From Beijerinckiaceae bacterium (GTDB lineage Bacteria > Pseudomonadota > Alphaproteobacteria > Rhizobiales > Beijerinckiaceae): DNA of 64,000 nucleotides. Of the stretch, positions 43,862 to 52,522 are shown piece by piece; position 1 is the stretch's first letter, and every line of letters begins with the position of its first letter. The DNA is taken from NCBI GenBank assembly GCA_027533425.1, contig JAPZUD010000005.1, forward strand, positions 372,001 to 436,000. Direction: 5' to 3'. Below the pieces are notes generated by a model. That model ran no database searches. It was not told the origin of the DNA and saw only the letters and a program-made list of their open reading frames with translations. Position numbers and translations under genes: made by a program.

Positions 43862-45876
43862 CAGGCGAATTCCATGATGACGGCATCGACGGCGAGGCTG
43901 TCGCCGGCTTTGGCCTTGAGCTTGCCGATCGTCACGTCCTTCTCGGCACGGAGAACATTTTCCATCTTCATCGCCTCGACGATGGCGAGGGTTTCACCGG
44001 CCTTGACCTCCTGCCCCTCGGCCACGGCGATGCTCTTGACGAGACCGGGCATCGGGCAGAGCAGCACTTTCGAGGTATCCGCGCCCTTCTTCTCGGGCAT
44101 GAGCGCCGCAAGGGCGGCCTCACGGCGGGTATAGACACGGAAGGCTGCGGCACATCCGCCCTGCGCCAGCCGGACGCCATTCGGGATCGGGGCGACCTGC
44201 ACGGCCAAAGCCTCGCCGTTGATGGTGCCGTTCCAGACAAGGTCGCCCGGGCGCCAGCCGGAATCGAGCGCCATCACCGTGCCGTCGGCGAAGCGGATGC
44301 GGAGCCCTTCCGCCTGCGGTTCGACCACAAGATCGAGCCGCACAGCGGCGGGCCCCTGCCCGACCAGCACGACGCGATCGGTCTCGAAAGTGACCGGGCG
44401 CATGGTCGACATCTGGCCGGAAATCTGCCGCTTGCGGGCATTGAGCGCATGATCGACCACGGCGGCAATCGCGGCCAGCCGCCGGGCTGCCTCGCCCTGT
44501 GGCAGCGGGATCTGGAATCCTTCGGGGAATTCCTCGGCGATGAAGCCGGTGGAGAGCGCACCGGACTTCCAGCGCGGATGGGCCATCAGCGTGGCCAGGA
44601 AGGGGATATTGTGGCGGATGCCGTCAATCGCGAAGCCATCCAGCGCCCGGGCCTGCGCCTCGATCGCCTCGAGGCGTGTCGGTGCATGGGTGACCAGCTT
44701 GGCGATCATCGGATCGTAGAACATCGAGATCTGGCCGCCTTCCTCGACACCGGTATCGTTCCGGACCGTGACGCCGCCCTGAACGCCCTCCGCCGGGGGG
44801 CGGTAGCGCGTCAGGCGGCCGATCGACGGCAGGAAGTTGCGGGTCGGATCCTCGGCATAGATGCGGCTTTCCACAGCCCAGCCATGCAGGCGGATATCCT
44901 CTTGCCGGTAGCGCAGGGCCTCGCCATAGGCAACGCGGATCATCTCCTCGACAAGGTCCAGCCCGGTGACCATTTCCGTCACCGGATGCTCCACCTGCAG
45001 GCGGGTGTTCATTTCGAGGAAGAAGAAGCTGCGATCCTGCCCGGCGACGAATTCCACCGTGCCGGCGCTGTCATAGTTCACGGCCTTCGCCAGAGCCACC
45101 GCCTGCGCGCCCATTTTCGCGCGGGTCGCCTCGTCGAGCAAAGGCGACGGGGCCTCCTCGACGACCTTCTGGTTGCGGCGCTGCACCGAGCATTCGCGCT
45201 CGCCGAGATGAATCACATTGCCATGCTTGTCGCCCAGCACCTGGATTTCGATGTGGCGCGGATTGACGATGAATTTCTCGACGAACATGCGGTCATCGCC
45301 GAAGGAGGATTTCGCCTCCGACCGGGAGCGCTCGAAACCCTCGCGCACCTCGTCGGCATTCCAGGCGATGCGCATCCCCTTGCCCCCGCCGCCGGCCGAG
45401 GCCTTGAGCATGACGGGATAACCGATGTCCTCGGCGATCTTCATCGCCTCCTCGGGAGTCTCGATCGTGCCGAGATAACCGGGCACGGTCGAGACGCCGG
45501 CGGCGGCCGCTGCCTTCTTGGACTCGATCTTGTCACCCATCGCCGCGATGGCATGGGGGTTGGGACCGATGAAGGTGATGCCTGCCGCCTTCAGCGCATG
45601 GGCGAAGGCCTCGCGTTCGGAGAGGAAGCCGTAACCGGGATGCACGGCCTCAGCGCCGGTGGCCTTGCAGGCCTCGATGATCTTCTCGATGACGAGATAG
45701 GATTCAGCGGCGGCCGGCGGGCCGATATGGACAGCCTCATCCGCCATCGCGACATGCATCGCGTCCTTGTCGGCATCGGAATAGACCGCCACGGTGGCGA
45801 TGCCCATCCTGCGTGCCGTCTTGATGACCCGGCAGGCGATTTCCCCGCGATTGGCGATCAGGATCTTCTTGAACAT
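43861..45876 (-). CDS. pccA: Propionyl-CoA (acyl-CoA) carboxylase biotin-containing subunit
   Basis: 671 residues from the ATG at 45876, with GGAG seven bases upstream; a TTG two codons earlier is less likely. Biotin carboxylase domain about 1-450 (ILIANRGEIACRVI, MLKASAGGGGKGMRI, FFFLEMNTRLQVEHPVTE), a linker/BT domain, and the C-terminal biotin carrier with the biotinyl-Lys motif EAMKMEN. It carboxylates biotin for PccB to pass to propionyl-CoA. Confidence 0.94.
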   Translation of the reverse strand: MFKKILIANRGEIACRVIKTARRMGIATVAVYSDADKDAMHVAMADEAVHIGPPAAAESYLVIEKIIEACKATGAEAVHPGYGFLSEREAFAHALKAAGITFIGPNPHAIAAMGDKIESKKAAAAAGVSTVPGYLGTIETPEEAMKIAEDIGYPVMLKASAGGGGKGMRIAWNADEVREGFERSRSEAKSSFGDDRMFVEKFIVNPRHIEIQVLGDKHGNVIHLGERECSVQRRNQKVVEEAPSPLLDEATRAKMGAQAVALAKAVNYDSAGTVEFVAGQDRSFFFLEMNTRLQVEHPVTEMVTGLDLVEEMIRVAYGEALRYRQEDIRLHGWAVESRIYAEDPTRNFLPSIGRLTRYRPPAEGVQGGVTVRNDTGVEEGGQISMFYDPMIAKLVTHAPTRLEAIEAQARALDGFAIDGIRHNIPFLATLMAHPRWKSGALSTGFIAEEFPEGFQIPLPQGEAARRLAAIAAVVDHALNARKRQISGQMSTMRPVTFETDRVVLVGQGPAAVRLDLVVEPQAEGLRIRFADGTVMALDSGWRPGDLVWNGTINGEALAVQVAPIPNGVRLAQGGCAAAFRVYTRREAALAALMPEKKGADTSKVLLCPMPGLVKSIAVAEGQEVKAGETLAIVEAMKMENVLRAEKDVTIGKLKAKAGDSLAVDAVIMEFA

Positions 45877-45925
45877 TCCCAAACTCCGAGGCCGCCCCGG
45901 CCTGCCAGAAATCTATTTCTCGTTC

Positions 45926-45969
45926 GCATTGGCTTCACGCGAACCGGTTCCCACGTCGCTCGCCAATGC
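45926..45969 (-). terminator. Hairpin directly after the pccB stop
   Basis: Perfect 8-bp arms GCATTGGC (45926-45933) and GCCAATGC (45962-45969) begin at the base after the pccB stop. The 28-base loop contains a second palindrome, GAACCGGTTC. There is no T-run, so it is more likely an RNA processing or attenuation element between pccB and pccA than a full terminator. Confidence 0.45.
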
Positions 45970-47499
45970 TCACAGCGGCATGTTGTCGTGCTTGCGCCAG
46001 GGCTGCTCGACCTTCTTGGTGCGCAGCATGGCGAGCGCCCGGGCGATGCGCGGCCGCGTCGAATGCGGCATGATCACCTCGTCGATATAGCCGCGCTCGG
46101 CCGCGACGAAGGGCGAGAGGAACCGCTCTTCATATTCACGGGTGCGCTTCTCGATCTCTTCCGGTGTCTGGCCGCGGAAGATGATCTCCACCGCGCCCTT
46201 GGCGCCCATTACGGCGATCTGCGCCGTGGGCCAGGCGTAATTGACATCGCCGCCGATATGCTTCGAAGCCATGACGTCATAGGCGCCGCCAAAGGCCTTG
46301 CGGGTGATGCAGGTGACGAGCGGCACCGTGCACTGGCTGTAGGCGAAGAGCAGCTTCGCGCCATGCTTGATCAACCCGCCATATTCCTGCGCCGTGCCCG
46401 GCAGGAAGCCCGGCACATCGACGAAGGTGACGATGGGGATTTCGAAGGCGTCGCAGAAGCGGACAAAGCGGGCCGCCTTGCGGCTCGCATCGCTGTCCAG
46501 CACGCCCGCCAGCACCATCGGCTGGTTGGCGACGATGCCGATTGTGCGGCCCTCGATCCGGCCGAAGCCGGTGATGATGTTTCCGGCATGCTTCTCCGAG
46601 ATCTCGAAGAAATCACCCTCGTCCACGACCTTCAGGATCAGTTCCTTCATGTCATAGGGCTGATTGGCATTGTCCGGTACGAGCGTATCGAGGCTCATGT
46701 CACGGCGGAGCGGGTCATCCGCGCTCGGCCATTCCGGCACGCCTTCCTGGTTGTTGGCGGGCAGGAAGTCGATCAGCCGGCGGATCTGCAGCAGGGCCTC
46801 GACATCATTGTCGAAAGCGCCGTCGGAGATCGAGGATTTCGTGGTGTGGACCGAAGCGCCGCCCAGTTCCTCATGGGTGACGATCTCGTTGGTCACGGTC
46901 TTCACGACATCCGGGCCGGTCACATACATGTAGGAGGTGTCGCGGACCATGAAGATGAAATCGGTCATGGCGGGGGAATAGACATCGCCGCCGGCGCAGG
47001 GCCCCATGATGACGGAGATCTGCGGGATCACGCCCGAGGCCGTGACGTTGCGCTTGAAGATGTCGGCATAGCCGGCAAGGCTGGCCACGCCTTCCTGGAT
47101 ACGGGCGCCGCCGGAATCGTAAAGGCCGATGATCGGCGCCCGCATGCGCAGGGCCAGTTCCTGGATCTTGCCGACCTTCTGGGCATGGGTCTCGGAGAGC
47201 GAACCGCCAAGAACGGTGAAATCCTTCGCGAAGACGAAAACCTTGCGCCCGTTGACCGTGCCCCAGCCGGTCACAACGCCATCGCCGGGCGGGCGGGGCT
47301 GCTTGTCCATGCCGAAATCGACGCAACGATGTTCGACGAACATGTCGAACTCCTCGAAGGAACCGTGGTCAAGCAGCAGTTCCAGCCGCTCGCGCGCGGT
47401 CAGCTTGCCCTTGGCATGCTGCGCCTCGATGCGCTTCTGGCCTCCGCCGAGACGGGCTTCCCTGCGGCGGGACTCGAGCCTGTCGAGGATTTCCTTCAT
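45970..47499 (-). CDS. pccB: Propionyl-CoA carboxylase carboxyltransferase subunit
   Basis: 509 residues from the ATG at 47499 (GGGAGAG upstream). Carboxyltransferase motifs are visible: [64 protein letters not shown] and [17 protein letters not shown]. It transfers the carboxyl group from biotin to propionyl-CoA to make methylmalonyl-CoA. First gene of the pccB-pccA-DUF1284-bioY-mutA-mutB run. Confidence 0.95.
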   Translation of the reverse strand: MKEILDRLESRRREARLGGGQKRIEAQHAKGKLTARERLELLLDHGSFEEFDMFVEHRCVDFGMDKQPRPPGDGVVTGWGTVNGRKVFVFAKDFTVLGGSLSETHAQKVGKIQELALRMRAPIIGLYDSGGARIQEGVASLAGYADIFKRNVTASGVIPQISVIMGPCAGGDVYSPAMTDFIFMVRDTSYMYVTGPDVVKTVTNEIVTHEELGGASVHTTKSSISDGAFDNDVEALLQIRRLIDFLPANNQEGVPEWPSADDPLRRDMSLDTLVPDNANQPYDMKELILKVVDEGDFFEISEKHAGNIITGFGRIEGRTIGIVANQPMVLAGVLDSDASRKAARFVRFCDAFEIPIVTFVDVPGFLPGTAQEYGGLIKHGAKLLFAYSQCTVPLVTCITRKAFGGAYDVMASKHIGGDVNYAWPTAQIAVMGAKGAVEIIFRGQTPEEIEKRTREYEERFLSPFVAAERGYIDEVIMPHSTRPRIARALAMLRTKKVEQPWRKHDNMPL

Positions 47500-47536
47500 G
47501 AGCCATCTCTCCCACGGCACTCAGCGATGCCGGCAA

Positions 47537-47565
47537 CCGATAGGCAGGGTACCGGCATCGGTCAA
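47537..47565 (-). promoter_or_regulatory. Candidate promoter of the propionate operon
   Basis: On the minus strand TTGACC (47565-47560), a 17-base spacer and TATCGG (47542-47537) stand about 38 bases before the pccB ATG. A 9-bp dyad (CGATGCCGG 47525-47533 with CCGGCATCG 47552-47560) straddles the -10 and could be an operator or the terminator of the gene upstream. Confidence 0.45.
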
Positions 47566-47584
47566 TTCGGTCTTTTGACCAAGA

Positions 47585-48661
47585 TCAGCGTTGTTCGATC
47601 GCGAAGACGATGAATTGCGTGACCTGGGCATTCCGGTTGAAATTGTTGTCAGACGCGAAGACCAGCGTCTGTCGTCCATCCAACATTGGGCCGAGGGCCA
47701 GAGCTTCGATATTGTCGAGATCGAGCCCGAAATCGCCCTCACGCAGCGTCAGCAGCAGCTCCTTGGCCAGAGGGACAACAGGTTCCCCCTCCTTCAGGCT
47801 GGCCCGGCCGAGTACATCGGTGCCGCCTTCGGGGCGGACCCTGAACAGATGGATCATGTTGCCGGCGCCGAGGGCAAAAGTCCGCTCGACGACAATCAGC
47901 TGGCCATCCGGCATCATCAGGATCTCGGAGACACCATTATCCTCCACCGGCGGATTGCGCGTCGAGGCCAGCCGGACGGGTTCGGTACGGTAGGCATATT
48001 CGGCCACCGGCTGTCCGCTGGAAAAATCCAGCACCAACAACCGTGCGAGGGAACCTTCCTGCCGGTTGGCCACCGGGCCATCCTGCGCAAGCGCGTTCTC
48101 GGTGAGCGCGTAGAGGCGGCGGCCATCCGGTGAGAAGGCGAGGCCTTCATGGGCGAGATTGCCGACTACGCCGCGTGTCTTGCCCGGATCGGGCATGTAG
48201 TATTCCGGCAAGGTGAAACGCCGCAGCGCGCGGCCCTGCCGGTCCGCCTCGTAAAGCGCCGGTCGTCCCTGCTGGTCACGCTCGGAACTCCAGACGAGAT
48301 TGCCGTTCGGCGCGAGGCGGATCGCCTCCGGGTCGACTGCATCGCGCGGGAAGGGCTGGCCCTGTTCGTCGGTCAACGTGATGGTGCGGAGAACCTCGAG
48401 TTTCGAGATGCCCCTTGCGTCAATGCCGAGATCGATTTCGTAGAACCGGACCGGCCCGGTTTCGGCGCGGTCATCCGAAAGGGCGAAATAGCGCCCGCTG
48501 GCCGGATCACGCTCAAGCCCGGATATGCCGCCGAATTCGATCCCGTTGATATGGAGCCCGGTCGACATCCGGAACTCGCCGACGCGACGCAGCGGTCCGG
48601 GCGCCTGCGCCAGCGCAATGCCCGAGGCCAGCAGGGCGAAGGCCAGACCGGCCCGTTTCAT
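47585..48661 (-). CDS. Esterase-like activity of phytase family protein, exported
   Basis: 358 residues from the ATG at 48661. A signal peptide covers about 1-19 (LAFALLASGIALA, cut before QAP). The rest is a beta-propeller-type PF13449 protein: GISGLERDPASGRYFALSDDR, DPEAIRLAPNGNLVWSSERDQ and NIEALALGPMLDGRQTLVFASDNNFNRN. Members are annotated as phytase- or esterase-like, but few have been tested. No link to its neighbours is evident. Confidence 0.85.
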   Translation of the reverse strand: MKRAGLAFALLASGIALAQAPGPLRRVGEFRMSTGLHINGIEFGGISGLERDPASGRYFALSDDRAETGPVRFYEIDLGIDARGISKLEVLRTITLTDEQGQPFPRDAVDPEAIRLAPNGNLVWSSERDQQGRPALYEADRQGRALRRFTLPEYYMPDPGKTRGVVGNLAHEGLAFSPDGRRLYALTENALAQDGPVANRQEGSLARLLVLDFSSGQPVAEYAYRTEPVRLASTRNPPVEDNGVSEILMMPDGQLIVVERTFALGAGNMIHLFRVRPEGGTDVLGRASLKEGEPVVPLAKELLLTLREGDFGLDLDNIEALALGPMLDGRQTLVFASDNNFNRNAQVTQFIVFAIEQR

Positions 48662-48713
48662 TCCACGATGCACGCCATTCTCCGCGGGGTTGAAGTCCGG
48701 ACGGAACGCCCTG

Positions 48714-49619
48714 TCAGCCCGGCGCTTTGCCGGGCGTGCCGTTGAGGAACGTGACGATGGCCGAGAAATCAAGCCCGCCATGTCCCTGAGCGGCGAACAA
48801 TTCGTAAAGCTGCGCCGCCGCCGCACCAAGGGGCGTGACAGCTCCGCTGCCCTGTGCCGCCTGCTGGCTGAGCTTGAGGTCCTTCAGCATCAGATCGGCC
48901 GCAAAGCCCGGCGCATAGTCGCGGTTGGCCGGGGAAGTGGGAACAGGCCCTGGCACCGGGCAGTAGGTATTGAGCGACCAGCACTGCCCTGACGAGGTGG
49001 AGGCCACATCGAACAGGGCCTGATCCGACAGGCCAAGCTTGCGCGCCAGCACGAAGGCCTCGCCCACACCGATCATCGAGATGCCGAGCAGCATGTTGTT
49101 GCAGATTTTCGCCGCCTGCCCGTTCCCGGCTCCGCCGCAATGGACGATCTTCTTGCCCATGGCCTCGAGCACCGGCTTCGCTTTAGCAAAGGCCTCGTCG
49201 CTGCCGCCGACCATGAAGGTCAGGGTCCCGGCGGCGGCCCCGCCGACGCCACCCGAGACGGGGGCATCCACAGCCAGCATGCCGGCCTTTGCCGCAGCCT
49301 GGCTCGCCTCGCGCGCCGAACCGATATCGATGGTGGAGCAATCGATGAAAAGGGTGCCGCGCGCCGCCTTCGAGAGCAGGTTCATCCGCCCGGAATAGGC
49401 GTCGAGGACATGCCGGCCGGCCGGCAGCATGGTAATGACGATATCCGCCTTGCGCACCGCGACATCCGCATCGCCGGCCACGGTCAGCCCGGCCTCGCGG
49501 CTGGCCTCGCAGGCCTCGGCGGAGAGGTCATAGCCGATCACCTCATGGCCGGCCTTCACGAGATTGAGCGCCATCGGGCGCCCCATATTGCCCAGACCCA
49601 GAAACCCGATCGTCGCCAT
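48714..49619 (-). CDS. mmsB: 3-hydroxyisobutyrate dehydrogenase
   Basis: 301 residues. NAD-binding start IGFLGLGNMGRPMALNLVKAGH, the substrate motif VDAPVSGGVGGAAAGTLTFMVGG, the catalytic lysine in NGQAAKICNNM, and the cofactor stretch LMLKDLKLS are all characteristic. It oxidises 3-hydroxyisobutyrate to methylmalonate semialdehyde in valine breakdown. It follows the acyl-CoA dehydrogenase by 14 bases. Confidence 0.94.
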   Translation of the reverse strand: MATIGFLGLGNMGRPMALNLVKAGHEVIGYDLSAEACEASREAGLTVAGDADVAVRKADIVITMLPAGRHVLDAYSGRMNLLSKAARGTLFIDCSTIDIGSAREASQAAAKAGMLAVDAPVSGGVGGAAAGTLTFMVGGSDEAFAKAKPVLEAMGKKIVHCGGAGNGQAAKICNNMLLGISMIGVGEAFVLARKLGLSDQALFDVASTSSGQCWSLNTYCPVPGPVPTSPANRDYAPGFAADLMLKDLKLSQQAAQGSGAVTPLGAAAAQLYELFAAQGHGGLDFSAIVTFLNGTPGKAPG

Positions 49620-49633
49620 GCGTTCCTCCGCGT

Positions 49634-50779
49634 TTATGCCTGCTGCGCGATCAGGCTGCGTGCCACGATCAACCGCATGATTTCGTTGGTCCCTTCGAGG
49701 ATCTGGTGGACCCGGAGGTCCCGCACGATCTTCTCGATCCCGTATTCCGAGAGATAGCCATAGCCGCCGAGGATCTGCAGCGCCCCATTGGCCACATCGA
49801 AGCCCGTATCGGTCACGAAGCGCTTGGCCATGGCGATGCGGCTTGTCCGGTCGGCATCGCTGCGATCATAGGATGCGGCGGCGGCGTAGAGGAACAGGCG
49901 GGCCGCCTCCAGCTCGGTCGCGAGATCGGCCAGCCGGAACTGAAGCGCCTGGAATTCGTTGAGCTTCCGCCCGAAGGCCTTGCGCTCGCCGGCATAGGCC
50001 AGCGCCTTGTCGAGCGCGGCCTGCGCCCCGCCGACCGAGCAGGCCGCAATGTTGAGCCGGCCCCCATCGAGCCCCGACATGGCGATGCGGAAGCCATCCC
50101 CCTCCTCCCCGAGCCGGTTGGCGGCAGGGATGCGGCAGGATTCGAAGATCACCGCCCGGGTGGGCTGGGCATTCCAGCCCATCTTGCGCTCGTTGGCGCC
50201 GAAACTCAGGCCGGGCGTGCCGCCTTCGATGATGAAGGTCGAGATGCCCTTCGGACCCTCGGCGCCGGTCCGCGCCATGACGACATAGAAATCGGCCTCG
50301 TTGCCGGCGCCGGAAATGAACTGCTTCTGGCCGTCGAGAATGTAATGGTCACCCTCGCGCCGCGCGCGGGTCGACAGGGCGGCCGCATCCGAACCGGCAC
50401 CGGGTTCGGTCAGGCAATAGCTCGCGCAACGCTCCATGCTGACCAGCGCCGGCAGCCAGGCGTTGCGCTGGGTATCGTTGCCATACGTGTCGATCATCCA
50501 CGCGCACATATTGTGGATCGAGATATAGGCCGCCACGGTCGGGCAGCCGGTCGACAGGGCCTCGAAGATCACCGCCGCATCCAGCCGCGTCAGGCCGGAA
50601 CCGCCGACATGGTCACGGACATAGATGCCCCCCATGCCGAGCGCTGCAGCCTCGCGCATCACGTCGATCGGGAAATGCTTCTTCTCGTCCCATTCGAGGG
50701 CATGGGGTGCCAGTTTTTCCGCCGCGAAGGCCCGGGCCATATCCTGGATGGCGCGGGCATCGTCACTCAACTGGAACAT
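49634..50779 (-). CDS. Acyl-CoA dehydrogenase, probably isobutyryl-CoA dehydrogenase
   Basis: 381 residues from the ATG at 50779, with GGGGAGG five bases upstream. FAD-binding CLTEPGAGSDAAALSTRA, substrate-loop QFISGAGNEADFYVVMART and the C-terminal catalytic-Glu stretch HQILEGTNEIMRLIVARSL are seen. SSGQ-type context and the adjacent mmsB point to the valine pathway (isobutyryl-CoA to methacrylyl-CoA), as for human ACAD8; a short-chain acyl-CoA role is possible. The carbon ends up as propionyl-CoA, which the pcc/mut operon handles. Confidence 0.9.
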   Translation of the reverse strand: MFQLSDDARAIQDMARAFAAEKLAPHALEWDEKKHFPIDVMREAAALGMGGIYVRDHVGGSGLTRLDAAVIFEALSTGCPTVAAYISIHNMCAWMIDTYGNDTQRNAWLPALVSMERCASYCLTEPGAGSDAAALSTRARREGDHYILDGQKQFISGAGNEADFYVVMARTGAEGPKGISTFIIEGGTPGLSFGANERKMGWNAQPTRAVIFESCRIPAANRLGEEGDGFRIAMSGLDGGRLNIAACSVGGAQAALDKALAYAGERKAFGRKLNEFQALQFRLADLATELEAARLFLYAAAASYDRSDADRTSRIAMAKRFVTDTGFDVANGALQILGGYGYLSEYGIEKIVRDLRVHQILEGTNEIMRLIVARSLIAQQA

Positions 50780-50852
50780 GCAAGCCTCCCCGATGGCGGT
50801 CGGCAAGGCTTACAAACTGCGAAGATCGAACGAAAGAGGGAAATTCGGCGAG

Positions 50853-50891
50853 CCGGCTCTGCGAAATTCGATATTTCGTCGCAGAAGCCGG
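50853..50891 (-). terminator. Long hairpin between the rhodanese and acyl-CoA dehydrogenase genes
   Basis: Arms CCGGCTCTGCGA and TCGCAGAAGCCGG pair over 12 bp with a one-base bulge; inside, CGAAAT-TCGAT-ATTTCG forms a second symmetric core. It may end rhodanese transcription. The inner core (50862-50878) could equally be an operator for the valine genes 83 bases downstream. Confidence 0.5.
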
Positions 50892-50901
50892 GTCGTTCCG
50901 A

Positions 50902-51300
50902 TCAGTCCATGAGGGATTTCAACGTGAAGCCCTCGTCGAGCCAGCCGGTGACGCCGCCGATCATCACCTTGACGTGGCAGCCCAGTTCGCCAAGCCGCAG
51001 GGCGGCCTTGTCGGTGCCGTTGCAATGCGGGCCGGCACAATAGACCACAAACAATGTGCCTTCCGGCCATTCCGCCATTTTCCGGGCCGTCATCTTGCCA
51101 CGCGGCAGGTTGATCGCGCCGTCGATATGGCCCCTGGCATAAAGCGCCGGGCCGCGCACATCGAGCAGGACGAAGCCGGGCTCCGGCCCGTTCAGCGCAT
51201 CATGGACATCCCAGCAATCGGTCTCGAAGCGAAGCCTTTCGGCATAGCGGGCGCGGATCTCGTCCGGGCTGGCCACGGGAATCTCGGTCACGGCACTCAT
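50902..51300 (-). CDS. Rhodanese-like domain protein
   Basis: 132 residues from the ATG at 51300, with GGAG six bases upstream; the ATG four codons earlier is less likely. LLDVRGPALYARGHIDGAINLPRG is the rhodanese core, and the active-site cysteine is in VVYCAGPHCNGTDKAA, with a loop form typical of persulfide-carrying rhodaneses. It lies next to an FtrA-type regulator on the same strand, an arrangement I have seen in rhizobia. Sulfur acceptor unknown. Confidence 0.88.
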   Translation of the reverse strand: MSAVTEIPVASPDEIRARYAERLRFETDCWDVHDALNGPEPGFVLLDVRGPALYARGHIDGAINLPRGKMTARKMAEWPEGTLFVVYCAGPHCNGTDKAALRLGELGCHVKVMIGGVTGWLDEGFTLKSLMD

Positions 51301-51400
51301 GATGGTCTCCATCGGTCAGGGACCAGCCGGATATGCCCGAGACCGGGCGACCCCGCGACTGGCCGCATCGCCAATGAACATCAAGATTCAGCCAGAGTGC

Positions 51401-52393
51401 TCACGCCGCGCGGGCCGGCCGCCGGTCGCGGAAGAAGCGGTCGCGATACTGGCCGGGGCTCAGGCCAAGGCGCTGCCGGAAATGATGGCGCAGGGCCGCG
51501 ACCGTCCGGAACCCGGCCGCATCGGCAATATCGTCCAGCGATCGATCCTCCGGGGCTTCCAGCAATTCCCGGGCACGGGCCAGCCGGATCTGGAGCAGCC
51601 AGCTTCCCGGCGGCAGGCCGGTCGTCTCCTCGAAACGGCGCTGGAAGGTGCGGATGCTCATGCCGGCGCGGCGGGCGAGATCAGGCACTTTCTGGTCCTG
51701 GTCGAGATGGGCCTGCATCCATTCCATCAGGGCCGAGAGACGCGCGCCCTCGCGCGGCTTCGGCACCGGCCGTTCTATGAACTGCGCCTGCCCGCCCTCG
51801 CGATGCGGCGCGACGACCAGCCTGCGGGCCACGCGGTTCGCGATCTCGGCACCGAAATCGCGCCGGACCAGATGCAGGCAGAGATCGATCCCTGCCGCGC
51901 TGCCGGCTGCGGTGAGGATGCGGTCCTCTTCGACATAGAGGACATCCGGCTCCAGCCGCACGCCCGGGAAGCGCGCGGCCATGGCGTCGAAATAGCGCCA
52001 ATGGGTGGTGGCCCGGCGGCCCTCGAGCAGCCCGGCGGCGCCGAGGACGAAGGCCCCGGAGCAGAGCGAGGCCAGCACCGCTCCGCGGGAATGGGCCGCG
52101 CGGAGCGCCTGAAGCAGCGGCTCCGGCACCGGGGCGGCAATACCGCGCCAGCCGGGAATGATGATGAGATCGGCGTCGGCCAGGATGCCGAGATCCGCCG
52201 CCGCCTCGACGGCCAGTCCGCTCGCCGAACGCAGGGGTCCCGGCTCGACGGCGCAGGGCCGGTAGCGATACCAGCCCGGGCCCATTTCCGGACGGGGCAG
52301 GCCGAAAACCTCGTAGGCAATGGCAAATTCGAAAGCGCAGAGGCCATCATAGGCGAGGACAGCAACCAGCGGTGAACGAGGCGAGGCAGTCAT
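51401..52393 (-). CDS. ftrA: Transcriptional regulator FtrA (GlxA type: DJ-1/PfpI domain plus AraC HTH)
   Basis: 330 residues from the ATG at 52393. The N-terminal DJ-1/PfpI domain (about 10-185) has the elbow cysteine in LASLCSGAFVLGAAGLLEG. The C-terminal AraC domain (about 215-318) shows VPDLARRAGMSIRTFQRRFEETTG and DIADAAGFRTVAALRHHFRQRLGLSPGQYR. It probably activates genes in response to a small metabolite; the rhodanese gene 100 bases downstream is the nearest target. Confidence 0.9.
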   Translation of the reverse strand: MTASPRSPLVAVLAYDGLCAFEFAIAYEVFGLPRPEMGPGWYRYRPCAVEPGPLRSASGLAVEAAADLGILADADLIIIPGWRGIAAPVPEPLLQALRAAHSRGAVLASLCSGAFVLGAAGLLEGRRATTHWRYFDAMAARFPGVRLEPDVLYVEEDRILTAAGSAAGIDLCLHLVRRDFGAEIANRVARRLVVAPHREGGQAQFIERPVPKPREGARLSALMEWMQAHLDQDQKVPDLARRAGMSIRTFQRRFEETTGLPPGSWLLQIRLARARELLEAPEDRSLDDIADAAGFRTVAALRHHFRQRLGLSPGQYRDRFFRDRRPARAA

Positions 52394-52522
52394 GCGGATT
52401 CTCCCGAGGCTTGGCACTATATGCCCATTTGTCAGGATCCCGCCAAGTCGCGAGGTGCAAACCTTGCCGTGTCCGGGCCGCTGTGACAGGTTGCCATCCG
52501 AATCCGGAGATCCTTCAGCCCC

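Noticed and set aside
44449-47613. 1054-codon open frame on the plus strand
   Set aside because: It runs opposite pccA and pccB, whose domains and motifs are complete. Its translation is an Arg/Gly/Asp/His-rich shadow with no recognisable domain, as expected in GC-rich DNA.
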